A DNA stretch of 35,285 nt from CAYVQE01 sp964633205 (GCA_964633205.1 CAZWFN010000059.1:1-35285), one strand, 5' to 3'. Counted from the stretch's first letter, positions 24,360-32,563 are shown. Program-made: numbers and translations. Notes: a model not told the origin generated them from the sequence alone.

Positions 24360-24389
24360 AGTCTACCGGCGCCCGGCGGCGGCCGGCAA
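24360..24389 (-). promoter_or_regulatory. Candidate alpha-2-macroglobulin promoter
   Basis: On the minus strand, TTGCCG (24389-24384) and TAGACT (24365-24360) are separated by 18 bp, about 34 bp upstream of the ATG. Confidence 0.42.
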
Positions 24390-24441
24390 GCGGGGACGCC
24401 ACGACCTGGCCATGCTTTGGCCATGCCCGGGCCATGTCCTA

Positions 24442-24497
24442 TACCATTCCTCCGCAGAAACTGCTTCGATAGCGTATACAGCTCTGGTGGAATGGTA
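24442..24497. repeat. 9-bp inverted repeat with short spacer
   Basis: TACCATTCC at 24442-24450 and GGAATGGTA at 24489-24497 are perfect inverted copies, and the flanks extend the match to 11 of 12. They lie between the alpha-2-macroglobulin promoter and the outer-membrane remnant. They could be a stem-loop or the scar of a small element. No transposase is present. Confidence 0.35.
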
Positions 24498-24540
24498 CTG
24501 CTCTTGGCTTTGGTTGCGGCGGTAGCAGCGCTGTGGGCTG

Positions 24541-24768
24541 CTAGAAGATCAACACGTAGCTCAGCTCGAACTGGCCGTAGAAGCCGGTGTAGTCCTTGTA
24601 GCCTTCTCCGGGGTTGCTGTGTATAGCCCAGCCGGCGCCGCCGCCCATCTCGAAGCCCTGGCTCAGCCTGGTCAGGCGGCCGAACAACAGTCCCAGGTAC
24701 AGGTGGCCCTGGGGGATGTGGTAGCGGTAGACCGTGTCAATCCCCGGGGTCCGCGCCCCCCTGTCCGA
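24541..24768 (-). pseudogene. C-terminal remnant of an outer-membrane beta-barrel protein
   Basis: After the TGA of the adjacent MORN/barrel gene, the same frame stays open for 75 codons. It reads as alternating beta-strands (DTVYRYHIPQGHLYLGLLFG, FEMGGGAGWAIH, TGFYGQFELSYVLIF) and ends in Phe at TAG 24541-24543. A terminal aromatic strand is the usual BAM recognition signal of outer-membrane barrels. There is no start codon with a Shine-Dalgarno inside, so it is not an independent gene. It is either the remains of a deleted neighbour or the former C-terminus of the upstream gene. Confidence 0.6.
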
Positions 24769-25812
24769 TCAGTATCGTTTTTCCCTTATCTTCTCGCCCT
24801 CCTGGGACCAGAAGATCCACAGGCCGATCGGCTCTCCCTCCCGGTACTGCGCATCCAGGCGTTTCCGCCCATTGCCGTGGTAGAAGACCCAGGTTCCGTG
24901 CCGCTGATCGTCCTTGTACTCTCCGCGCACGGCCGTCTGGTCGTTTTCGAACCAGGTCATGTACCAGCCGTGCTTGACCGGCTCGCCTCCCGGATCGATC
25001 CGCGCACAGTACTGCTCGGTCCCAGCCGGGGGGGCTCGGCCGATCTTTTCGGTTCCAGCCGGGCAGGCGGGGGTCCGCATCGACGGAGTCACCGGTGCGG
25101 GCTCGTGCTCTTCGGGCTTGCCCGCCTCCGGCTCTTCCTGATCCGTCGGACGGGCACCTTCTCGCTTCTCCGGTTTCTGGCCGAGCGTGGCCTCTGCCTC
25201 TTCGTCCGCCTCTGCCGGCTCCTCTGGCTCCGCAGGCGGCTTGGGTGCTGCGAAGTAGAAACGAGCAAAGATGCCGGCTCGGGTCGAGAAATTGTCCGCG
25301 GCGGGTATCTCATCGCCCCACTTGCTGCGATGCGTGTAGTTCAACCCGACATCCACGCCCAAGCTGAACTGTTCACTGAAGAAGTACTCGACCTGCATCG
25401 CCGGCCCAAGGTCGAAATCGACCTTGCCCAGCGATTTGCCGTTGGAAAGCGACCAGTACGTTATACCGCCGCCGATGCCGAAGGACAGCGCCAGGTGGCC
25501 CTGCCAGATGGTGTGGAAGCCGCTCAGGCCGAAGCGGACGAGAAACAGATCACCCGTGTCCGTGCCGGAGTAGCCCAGCCCGATTTCCGGCTCCAGCTTG
25601 AAACAACGCCGGAACAGCAGGGGGACTCGAACGGAGAGCTTGCCGTTCAGCGAGACATCGACCGGGCTGAACTCTAGCAGCTCAGAGCTCCATCCGGCAC
25701 CCACTCCTCCGGTTACATCTGGCAGGCGCAGCGACGCGCCATCATCCGATGATACCGCCGGTGAAAGTCCCAGCCCGACCACCAGTGCAAGAATCCGAGC
25801 CATCGTTCTCAT
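24769..25812 (-). CDS. Outer-membrane beta-barrel with C-terminal MORN-like repeats
   Basis: The protein has 347 residues. The start at 25810-25812 is preferred: GGGGAGA precedes it and it gives a clean signal peptide (MRTMARILALVVGLGLSPAVSS). Residues about 25-190 are an 8-10-strand barrel-like region of alternating strands (LEPEIGLGYSG, FGIGGGITYW). A Pro/Glu-rich linker (PEEPAEADEEAE, about 195-265) follows. The C-terminal part holds MORN-variant/YwqK-like repeats (KHGWYMTWFEND, RHGTWVFYHGNGRK, IGLWIFWSQEGEK) after a CPAGTE...YC pair. Function unknown; probably an envelope protein presenting a repeat domain. GC is lower than in flanking genes. Confidence 0.78.
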   Translation of the reverse strand: MRTMARILALVVGLGLSPAVSSDDGASLRLPDVTGGVGAGWSSELLEFSPVDVSLNGKLSVRVPLLFRRCFKLEPEIGLGYSGTDTGDLFLVRFGLSGFHTIWQGHLALSFGIGGGITYWSLSNGKSLGKVDFDLGPAMQVEYFFSEQFSLGVDVGLNYTHRSKWGDEIPAADNFSTRAGIFARFYFAAPKPPAEPEEPAEADEEAEATLGQKPEKREGARPTDQEEPEAGKPEEHEPAPVTPSMRTPACPAGTEKIGRAPPAGTEQYCARIDPGGEPVKHGWYMTWFENDQTAVRGEYKDDQRHGTWVFYHGNGRKRLDAQYREGEPIGLWIFWSQEGEKIREKRY

Positions 25813-25989
25813 GACCGATCTCCCCGAATGTCTCCACGTAAAAGTGTGGTGTATGGCTGGGGACATGGTGTCAAACGACATGCCGCCGTGCAAGCCCGAC
25901 CGGGTACCCTCGGCAATCTTGTGGTTGCCCGTCATGGTATTCGACCGCCCGCGGCGTTCGAAGCACGGGTGGATTGGAATGGGGCGGGC

Positions 25990-27105
25990 TCAGAGCACGT
26001 GGTGGACGCCGGCGAGGACGAACAGGGGCAAGATGCGTCCGCGGTCGGCCAGCAGCTGGCCCAGGGCTTCGAGCTGGCCGTCTACCGCTCGCAGCCAGGC
26101 GCCGTGTTGGCAGGCCGCGGCCATGGCCCTTTCGGCGGCGAGTTCGTCGCGCATTGCAAACGCGTCGCATTTGTCCCAGTCCCAGAGGCGGCGGCCGAAG
26201 TGCAGCGACTCGACCAGCACTTCGCGGTCCCGGTCGATCAGAGCCAGCAGGTGATGCAGCGGCAGCTTGAATAGGCTGAAGCGCTCGGCCCACAGCGCCC
26301 GCGCCAGGCGCGCGCCGTCGCCGCTGCGCGCCGCGCGGAGCAGCGGCCGCAGCCGGATCAGGCGCTCACCCGCCGGCCGAAAGGCCCCGTCCGGCTGTTC
26401 GTCCGGCTGTTCGCCCGTCTGTTCGCCCGGCGACCGGCGGGCGCGGGCCACGGCCGTCACCAGAGCGAGGTGCCGCTGCCTGGCCAGCGACAGCCGGCTG
26501 GCGTCCAGCTCGGCCAGCAGGGCCGCCGCCCGATCGGACCGGCCGCGGCTCAAGGCCAGTTCGCCGCGCAGGCCGAGCAGCTTGTGCTGCAGCCGCTGCG
26601 GGGGTGGCTGCTCGCCGAGCCTTTCGGCCACGGCGTCCAGCTCGGCCGCGGCCGCGTCCAGCGCGCCGGCATCGAGCCGGGCGCGGGCCAGCGCCGCGTG
26701 CAGCCAGGCCTGCACCGCAGCGGCGCGCTCGCCGTCCAGGCCCTCGGCCCGGGCCAGCGCGGCGCGCAGCAGGGCGTGGTCCCAGCCCTGATCCAGCAGC
26801 GCGTCCGGCGGCTCGAGCCGGCCGGCCTCGATGGCCAGCAGCGCGGCCATGCGGCCGAATTCGTCGTTGCGCTCCGGGGCCAGCAGGCCGGCGAGCAGTG
26901 CCAGGCGCTCGTCGCCGGCGGCCCGGTCGGCGGCCAGCAGGCGGCAGCTGGCGGTGGGCGTGCGCTGCGCCAGCCGCCGCAGGCGCCGCTGCGCCACGTC
27001 GTCGCCGGCCCCGGCCGCCAGGGCGGCCGCCGGGCAGTCCAGGCCGTGGAGCTTGGTCGGCTCGGGCGCCTTGCGGCCCTGCTGCGCATGGATGCGGGGA
27101 GGCAA
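25990..27105 (-). CDS. Alanine-rich helical (TPR-like) protein of unknown function
   Basis: The protein has about 371 residues in the frame beginning at TTG 27105. It is dominated by Ala/Leu/Arg/Glu helices (LAAERAMAAACQHGAWLRAV, AWLHAALARARLDAGALDAA) spaced like tetratricopeptide or ankyrin-like repeats. The C-terminus, with LWAERFSLFKLPLHHLLALI and FGRRLWDWDKCDAF, is more conserved-looking. No signal peptide or catalytic motif is visible. No good Shine-Dalgarno precedes the TTG, so the true start is uncertain. It lies 48 bp downstream of the START-domain gene in the same direction. The segment PGEQTGEQPDEQPDG is a low-complexity linker. Confidence 0.65.
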   Translation of the reverse strand: MPPRIHAQQGRKAPEPTKLHGLDCPAAALAAGAGDDVAQRRLRRLAQRTPTASCRLLAADRAAGDERLALLAGLLAPERNDEFGRMAALLAIEAGRLEPPDALLDQGWDHALLRAALARAEGLDGERAAAVQAWLHAALARARLDAGALDAAAAELDAVAERLGEQPPPQRLQHKLLGLRGELALSRGRSDRAAALLAELDASRLSLARQRHLALVTAVARARRSPGEQTGEQPDEQPDGAFRPAGERLIRLRPLLRAARSGDGARLARALWAERFSLFKLPLHHLLALIDRDREVLVESLHFGRRLWDWDKCDAFAMRDELAAERAMAAACQHGAWLRAVDGQLEALGQLLADRGRILPLFVLAGVHHVL

Positions 27106-27153
27106 ATCGATGCGTGGGGACTCGGTGGCGGGAGGGAGTTCCTGGTGGGTTCG

Positions 27154-27786
27154 TCAGCGATCCTCGGCCAGCATTTTGCGGATGGCGGTGAACAGTCCGG
27201 GCACCTCGTCGCCCACGCCCGAACGCGCCATCCAGCGCGGCAGCATGCCGGCCATGTCGATGGAGGACTGGTAGCGGACCCGGCTGCCGTGGCCGCCGGG
27301 CAGGGCCTCGAGCTGCCAGGAGCCCCGGTGGTGGCTCACCCGCACCACGCCGGGCCGGGCCGGCCGGCCCTGGCTGGCGGTGCGGTAGTGGATCCAGCGG
27401 CGGCCCTCGTCCTCGCCCCAGCTCACCCGCAGGTTGAAGTCGCGGTCCGAGATCAGCGGCAGGTTCAGTCGCTGGTAGACCAGCATGCGCTCGTCGCGGC
27501 GTGCCAGCACCCGGCTGACGCTGACGCGCTTTACCCGGCCGGCGTGGCGCTCGTAGTCGAGCAGCACCTGCTGCACCCGTTCGGGCGGTGCGGCGAAGCG
27601 GCCCTCGGCGGCGATGCGGATGATCTCGGCCCGCTCGTGCTTGTAAACCCGTACCCCCTGCTCGCGATCGATGAGTTCATAGCCCCGCTCGGTCAGCGGC
27701 ACCTCCATGGGCACCATTTCCGGCAGGCCTTCCGGGGCCGCGGTAAGCAGCAGCGAGGCGGTGAGCATCTCGAGCCAGCTGGACAT
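27154..27786 (-). CDS. START-domain lipid-binding protein
   Basis: The protein has 210 residues. A short hydrophobic N-terminus (SWLEMLTASLLLTAA) looks like a signal peptide. From residue 34 the fold matches bacterial START/SRPBCC proteins: GVRVYKHERAEIIRIAAEG, PPERVQQVLLDYERH, RMLVYQRLNLPLISDRDF and a C-terminal long helix (FTAIRKMLAED). Such proteins bind lipids or other hydrophobic ligands in the periplasm. AAGGGGG precedes the ATG. The downstream alanine-rich gene is probably co-transcribed. The ligand is unknown. Confidence 0.88.
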   Translation of the reverse strand: MSSWLEMLTASLLLTAAPEGLPEMVPMEVPLTERGYELIDREQGVRVYKHERAEIIRIAAEGRFAAPPERVQQVLLDYERHAGRVKRVSVSRVLARRDERMLVYQRLNLPLISDRDFNLRVSWGEDEGRRWIHYRTASQGRPARPGVVRVSHHRGSWQLEALPGGHGSRVRYQSSIDMAGMLPRWMARSGVGDEVPGLFTAIRKMLAEDR

Positions 27787-28027
27787 GGTTCCCCCTTTTG
27801 GTTCCGAACCAGGGTCGCCGAGCGGATGCCGCCGGTCGGCCTGCGCATCCGCTCTGCAGGCCTCTGGTCATTTGTCGTCGGAGTGGCCGGCGAATTACAG
27901 CCGGTCACCAAGTGGCATGGAGAAGGCCAGGGCGGTTTGGCCCGACTAGAAGCTCAGGGCCGATTCCGGATCGCGGGCCAGGGTGTGATCGTCGGTCAGC
28001 TCGTAGGCGTAGGGCCGCGAGCGGCTT

Positions 28028-30448
28028 TCAACCTTTCGGCGCCAACGTCGGCAGCGGTGTCGAGCGGCGGCCGGCCACGGTCTCCAACCGCAGCGAGGTC
28101 AGGATGCGCTGCAGCCGTAACCGCACCCGCGTCCCATCGCTGGTCAGGCGCTGCAGATCGCGTTCGCGGGCGTCGCACAGCCAGGCGGCGCTCAGCGGCT
28201 GGTCCGGGCATTCGACCACGGCTTCGCCCGGGGGACCGAAGCGGGTCAGCCGCACGATCAGCCCGCGGCCGTCGTAGGCCGGCTTGATGGCGGTGATCAT
28301 GACATCGGCCCGGTCCACGGTCACGGCGGCGGTGCCTTGCTCGCCGGTCCAGCCGGGCAGCTGGTCGAGGGCCCGGCGGGCGGTGAAGGGCAGGCCCAGC
28401 GCCGCCGGATCGCCGCCGCCGGTGGCCACCAGGGCGTAGTCGTAGGCGTGCTCGTCGTCGTCGTGGCCCGACGCCGGGTGGCCCAGCACCGGCAGCAGGC
28501 CGAAAGCCAGCTCGCGGGGGGCGTTGCGCAGCGCCATGGTCTCCAGCCCGCCGGCACCGTCGGCGCTGACCGCGGCCGGCCCGCCCATGATCAGGGCCAG
28601 GCCGCGATCCGCGCCCTGCAGGTGGGCGAAGGTGCGCGCCGGCCAGAAGGTCGGGTCGTAGAGCTTGCGCGCGGGCCGCTCCGCCAGGCCGCCGGCCACG
28701 TCCATCCACAGCCGGGCGCTGCTCAGGCGCGAGGCGAAGCGCACCGTCAGCGTCCGCCGCCGCGGGGCGCGGCCGGTCAGGCGCAGCCGGATGATGGGGC
28801 TGTCGGCGCTGAACCACAGCTCGCGCAGCAGCGGCTCGTACTCCAGCCGGGTGGCGATGCGCGCGCGCAGAGCGCCGGCCTCGGGGATCAGCTCGATGCG
28901 GGCCTGGCGCTGGCTGGTGCGGGCGCGCTGTGTGAAACGGCCGCCGGCGTACTCGTGGCCCAGCCGCCACAACCCGCCCGCATCGCGGTAGCTGACCGTG
29001 TCGTTGGACGGCCCGGCCAGCAGCTCGCGGCCGTCGGCATCCTCGAGCGAGACCAGGCAGCCGCCGGCCGTCTCGCTCAGCACCGCCCGGTAGTACCGGC
29101 TGTGGATGTGGATCCGATCGTGGCGCCGCTGCCAGTCGGGCAGGGCGCCCGGTACGTCTGCGGCCGGCGCCGGCCGCACCTCGGCCCAGAGCCGGTCGGC
29201 CATGCGCTCGGCCCGCTCCAGCATGGGCTGCTGCTCGGCGAAGTAGACCCGATCCGGCGAGGTGCCGGTGATGAAGTCGTGGTGGTTGGCCACCGCCACC
29301 AGCTCCCAGGCTCGGGCCAGCTCGGGCTGGGCGCCGGCCGGGGGGGCCTGGGGGCGGCATAGCCGGCGCTCGGTGGCCAGCAGCTTGTGGGCGGTGCGGT
29401 TGAGCAGCTGCTTGATGGCCGGCCGGGTGGCGTAGAAGCCCATCCAGTAGGGGTTTGGATCCAGCCGCAGCTGCGGCAGCCGCCTGCGGTGGCAGTCGAC
29501 CAGCGCCAGGTAGTCGTCGAGTCCGGCGTTGACCACCCAGGTGCCGCTGTCGCCGAAGCGCTGGTGGTTGTAGCGATCCAGCAGCGCCAGCAGGTCGGGG
29601 ATGGGGTCGTTGAAGTCGCAGCCGATGGGGCAGAACAGGTAGGGCGTGCGCGCCAGCGGTTCCAACTGGGCGGTGAACTGTTCGATCCGTCTGGCCACGT
29701 GGCCGGCGCTGCGCCAGGGGATGCCCAGGGTCAGGCCCATCCAGCGGATCACGCCCTTGCAGGCCAACATGTCGCCCTGGAAGTAGGTGAAGGCGTTCCA
29801 GTGGGTCAGCACCTCGGAGCCGTCCGCCGCCTGCCAGACGAAGTCCAGGCTGCGGTGCTGGCGCAGCAGCAGCTCGGCGCTGGAGCCGGGCAGGGGAAAG
29901 CGCGAAGCCGGCCGGTAGTCGGCGCCGACGAAGTGCATGCCGTCGATGCGGCTGATGGCGGTGCGATCGAAGCCCAGCGCCGCCAGCAGGGCCGGCAGCT
30001 CGGGGCTGTGGCCGAAGTCGTCGGGCAGGTAGGCGGTGCGCGGCTCGACGCTCAGGCCCCGGTCGCGCAGCCACTGCTGGCCCAGCAGGTAGTCGCGCAG
30101 GATGGACTCGGTCTCCGGCAGCAGGGTGTCCGGCGTGGTCAGCCCGCTGCCCAGCAGGCGCAGCTGGCCGCGCTCGATGGCGTCGAGCAGGCGCTGGCGC
30201 TGCTCGGGCTGGCGGCGCCAGTACAGGTCGAGAAAGAAGATGCTCTCGATGCCGAACACCCGCCGCGGCTCGCGTTCCAGCTCGTCGAGCACCCGGTCGA
30301 GCAGGCGCCGGATGCGCAGCCCGTAGTACTCGTCCGAGGTGAACAGCCAGTTGGGGTCCCAGTGCGAGGACTCGCCGAACACCAACACCCGTCTGGCCCC
30401 GGGCGGGATGCCCAGGCGCCGGCGAAGCTGGTCCTCGGTGGTGGTCAT
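28028..30448 (-). CDS. GH38-family alpha-mannosidase-like glycoside hydrolase
   Basis: The protein has 806 residues and no signal peptide, so it is cytoplasmic. GH38 zinc-site and catalytic blocks are present: ESSHWDPNWL (His29, Asp31), YLPDDFGHSPELPALLAALG with nucleophile Asp143, and ANHHDFITGTS with His389-His390-Asp391. The rest is the helical bundle and C-terminal beta-sandwich typical of the family. It hydrolyses alpha-mannosides or related glycans. GAGGAG lies just before the ATG. A 40-codon ORF with its own promoter precedes it by 63 bp. The last residues (TLAPKG) are short, and an alternative frame continues to 27946 with protein-like sequence. Confidence 0.92.
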   Translation of the reverse strand: MTTTEDQLRRRLGIPPGARRVLVFGESSHWDPNWLFTSDEYYGLRIRRLLDRVLDELEREPRRVFGIESIFFLDLYWRRQPEQRQRLLDAIERGQLRLLGSGLTTPDTLLPETESILRDYLLGQQWLRDRGLSVEPRTAYLPDDFGHSPELPALLAALGFDRTAISRIDGMHFVGADYRPASRFPLPGSSAELLLRQHRSLDFVWQAADGSEVLTHWNAFTYFQGDMLACKGVIRWMGLTLGIPWRSAGHVARRIEQFTAQLEPLARTPYLFCPIGCDFNDPIPDLLALLDRYNHQRFGDSGTWVVNAGLDDYLALVDCHRRRLPQLRLDPNPYWMGFYATRPAIKQLLNRTAHKLLATERRLCRPQAPPAGAQPELARAWELVAVANHHDFITGTSPDRVYFAEQQPMLERAERMADRLWAEVRPAPAADVPGALPDWQRRHDRIHIHSRYYRAVLSETAGGCLVSLEDADGRELLAGPSNDTVSYRDAGGLWRLGHEYAGGRFTQRARTSQRQARIELIPEAGALRARIATRLEYEPLLRELWFSADSPIIRLRLTGRAPRRRTLTVRFASRLSSARLWMDVAGGLAERPARKLYDPTFWPARTFAHLQGADRGLALIMGGPAAVSADGAGGLETMALRNAPRELAFGLLPVLGHPASGHDDDEHAYDYALVATGGGDPAALGLPFTARRALDQLPGWTGEQGTAAVTVDRADVMITAIKPAYDGRGLIVRLTRFGPPGEAVVECPDQPLSAAWLCDARERDLQRLTSDGTRVRLRLQRILTSLRLETVAGRRSTPLPTLAPKG

Positions 30449-30511
30449 GCTCGCTCCTCGAGATGCGGTACCGGTTGCGTCGACGGATCGGTCGCCGCTG
30501 AATCCCGATCC

Positions 30512-30634
30512 TTACGGCCGCTCGGCCACCGGCACGAAGGCCCCCAGCACCCAGACCGCAAAGCCCTGCACCGCCAACAGGCTCACCAGCTCCGGGGCGA
30601 GACCGCGGATCGTGATTTCCTCGCGACCATCCAT
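30512..30634 (-). CDS. 40-residue putative membrane microprotein
   Basis: The peptide starts MDGREEITIRGLAPELVSLL and continues with VQGFAVWVLGAFVPVAERP, giving one hydrophobic segment of about 20 residues flanked by charged ends. GAGGGG lies about seven bases before the ATG, and a near-consensus promoter lies just upstream. It is followed by the GH38 gene in the same direction. It may be a real small protein or a leader peptide; its function is unknown. Confidence 0.55.
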   Translation of the reverse strand: MDGREEITIRGLAPELVSLLAVQGFAVWVLGAFVPVAERP

Positions 30635-30656
30635 GCAAGTCCCCTCGTTGCAGTCC

Positions 30657-30685
30657 GTTCTAGGCCGCCAGCGGGTTCCGGTCAA
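30657..30685 (-). promoter_or_regulatory. Promoter of the microprotein/GH38 transcript
   Basis: On the minus strand, TTGACC (30685-30680) and TAGAAC (30662-30657) are separated by exactly 17 bp, about 22 bp before the microprotein ATG. This would leave a very short leader containing the GAGGGG ribosome binding site. Confidence 0.5.
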
Positions 30686-30753
30686 TGGGTGCCGGTCGAA
30701 ACGGCCGGCCGGGTGTAAGCGAGGGCCGGGCAGCGCGTTGGACCGGGTGGAAC

Positions 30754-30863
30754 CCCGGGACAGCCCGGGACAACCCGGGACAGCCCGGGACAACCCGGGA
30801 CAGCCCGGGACAACCCGGGACAACCCGGGACAACCCGGGACAACCCGGGACAACCCGGGACAG
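30754..30863 (+). repeat. Tandem array of eleven 10-bp CCCGGGACAR units
   Basis: Eleven perfect, head-to-tail 10-bp units fill 110 bp. The first eight bases are always CCCGGGAC. The last two are AG in units 1, 3, 5 and 11 and AA in the others. Each unit contains the palindrome CCCGGG, so the palindromes repeat once per helical turn. The last unit's AG completes the AGGAGGT Shine-Dalgarno of the VWA gene, so the array occupies its promoter/5' leader. Confidence 0.97.
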
Positions 30864-30874
30864 GAGGTGCTGCC

Positions 30875-32488
30875 ATGCTGGGTCGGAATCGGAGCCAGGG
30901 TCTTGGAGTCGTTGTGCTGTGTTTGCTGGGTGGGTCCGGGCTGGCCGGGCTGGTCGGGCTGGGGGCGCCGGGCTGTGGCTGGCACGGCGGGCGGATGCCG
31001 TATGCGGTGGCGCCGGCGGCTCGGGCGGCCGGCGAGCGGCCGGTCGCGGCCGGCGGCCGGCACGACACCGAGGACTACGCCCGCATCGACGAGAACCCCT
31101 TTCTGGACGCGCGCGACGCGCCGCTGTCGACCTTTGCGGTGGACGTGGACAGCGCCTCGTACAGCAACGTGCGCCGCTTCTTGCGCGCCGGGCGGCTGCC
31201 GCCGGCCGATGCGGTGCGCATCGAGGAGCTGATCAACTACTTCGACTACGACTACCCGCAGCCGCAGGGCGAGCAGCCCTTCTCGGTCAGCGCCGAGGTG
31301 GCCGGCTGCCCCTGGAACCCGGCCCACCGGCTGGTGCGCGTCGGCCTGCAGGGCCGCCGCATCGAGCGCGGCCGCACCCCGCCGCGCAACCTGGTCTTTC
31401 TGCTCGACGTGTCCGGCTCCATGGCCGGCCCGCACAAGCTGGGACTGCTCAAGTCGGCCATGAAGCTGCTGGTCGAGGGCCTCGGCCCGCGCGACCGGGT
31501 GGCCATCGCGGTCTACGCCGGCGCCAGCGGGCTGGTGCTCGAGCCCACCCGCGGCGACCGGCCGCAGCGCATCCTGGACGCGCTGGCCCGGCTGCGCGCC
31601 GGCGGCTCCACCAACGGCGGCGCCGGCATCGAGCTGGCCTACCGCACGGCGCGCCGGCACTTCGACCCGCAGGGCATCAACCGCGTCATCCTGGCCACCG
31701 ACGGCGACTTCAACGTGGGCGTGACCGGCCATGGCGCGCTGACCCGCCTGATCGAACGCCAGCGCGCCAGCGGGGTCTATCTGACCGTGCTCGGCTTCGG
31801 CGGCGGCAACCTGAAAGACGCCACCATGGAGTCGCTGGCCGACCGCGGCAACGGCAACTACGCCTACATCGACAGCCTGGCCGAGGCGCGCAAGGTGCTG
31901 GTGACCGAGGCCGGCGCCACCCTGGTCACCATCGCCGAGGACGTCAAGATACAGGTCGAGTTCAACCCGCAGCAGGTGCGCGCCTACCGGCTCATCGGCT
32001 ACGAGAACCGCCTGTTGCGCGCCGAGGACTTCGCCGACGACGCCAAGGACGCCGGCGAGATCGGCGCCGGCCACAGCGTGACCGCGCTGTACGAGATCGT
32101 GCCGGCCGGCTCCGGCTCCGGCGCCCCGGCCCGCCGCCGCGCGCCGCTGCGCTACCAGTCCGCGCGCACAGCCACCGCGCGGGCCGATTCAAACGAGCTG
32201 CTCAGCCTGCGGCTGCGCTACAAGCCGCCGGCCGGCAGCAGCAGCCGGCTGATCGAGGGCGTGGTCGAAGACCGCGGCCAGGGCCTGCAGCACGCCTCGG
32301 CCGGCCTGCGCCACGCCGCCGCGGTGGCCGCCTTCGGCATGCTGCTGCGCGGATCGGCGCACCGCGGCCAGGCCGACTACGACCTGGTGGCCGAGCTGGC
32401 CGCCGCCGGCCGCGGCGCCGACCGCCACGGCTACCGCCGCGAGTTCGCCGAGCTGGTGGCCACCGCCCGCGAGCTGGCCGACCGCTGA
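30875..32488 (+). CDS. YfbK-like von Willebrand factor A domain (lipo)protein
   Basis: The protein has 537 residues. A hydrophobic leader (10-33) ends at GAPGC (Cys34), a weak lipobox. Residues about 65-160 are the VWA N-terminal partner domain (DAPLSTFAVDVDSASYSNVR, RIEELINYF). The VWA domain (172-350) has an intact MIDAS: DVSGSM with Asp178, Ser180, Ser182, then GGSTNGG and ATDGDFNVG. The C-terminus (355-530) is the DUF3520-like domain of YfbK proteins. Likely role: metal-dependent protein binding at the envelope. AGGAGGT lies seven bases before the ATG and is formed partly by the 10-bp tandem array. Confidence 0.92.
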   Translation: MLGRNRSQGLGVVVLCLLGGSGLAGLVGLGAPGCGWHGGRMPYAVAPAARAAGERPVAAGGRHDTEDYARIDENPFLDARDAPLSTFAVDVDSASYSNVRRFLRAGRLPPADAVRIEELINYFDYDYPQPQGEQPFSVSAEVAGCPWNPAHRLVRVGLQGRRIERGRTPPRNLVFLLDVSGSMAGPHKLGLLKSAMKLLVEGLGPRDRVAIAVYAGASGLVLEPTRGDRPQRILDALARLRAGGSTNGGAGIELAYRTARRHFDPQGINRVILATDGDFNVGVTGHGALTRLIERQRASGVYLTVLGFGGGNLKDATMESLADRGNGNYAYIDSLAEARKVLVTEAGATLVTIAEDVKIQVEFNPQQVRAYRLIGYENRLLRAEDFADDAKDAGEIGAGHSVTALYEIVPAGSGSGAPARRRAPLRYQSARTATARADSNELLSLRLRYKPPAGSSSRLIEGVVEDRGQGLQHASAGLRHAAAVAAFGMLLRGSAHRGQADYDLVAELAAAGRGADRHGYRREFAELVATARELADR

Positions 32489-32503
32489 GCGATCCATCCG
32501 CCC

Positions 32504-32533
32504 TTCGTCCCACCGTCCGGGCCGTGCTATCGT
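32504..32533 (+). promoter_or_regulatory. Candidate promoter of the GH15-like gene
   Basis: TTCGTC (32504-32509) and TATCGT (32528-32533, within TGCTATCGT) are 18 bp apart, about 31 bp before the ATG. The -10 is recognisable; the -35 is weak. Confidence 0.33.
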
Positions 32534-32563
32534 TGCGGTTGGATCCCCGGCCCGGAGAACGAG

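Noticed and set aside
18301..24435. Several long frames overlapping the alpha-2-macroglobulin gene on both strands
   Set aside because: Compositionally Arg/Pro/Gly-rich shadows; only the 1,962-residue frame has signal peptide, MG and thioester motifs.
24769..24771. TGA after the MORN-like repeats as a second selenocysteine codon
   Set aside because: No Cys is expected there, no convincing downstream hairpin was seen, and the protein ends naturally; the downstream frame is better read as a remnant.
25869..25874. Perfect TTGACA on the minus strand before the barrel-MORN gene
   Set aside because: The nearest -10-like hexamer (TACACC) is only 15 bp away, too short and too weak to list as a promoter.
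30512..32074. 520-codon minus-strand frame crossing the 10-bp array
   Set aside because: Mostly translated tandem repeat and antisense of the VWA gene; only its last 40 codons, with their own start, look real.
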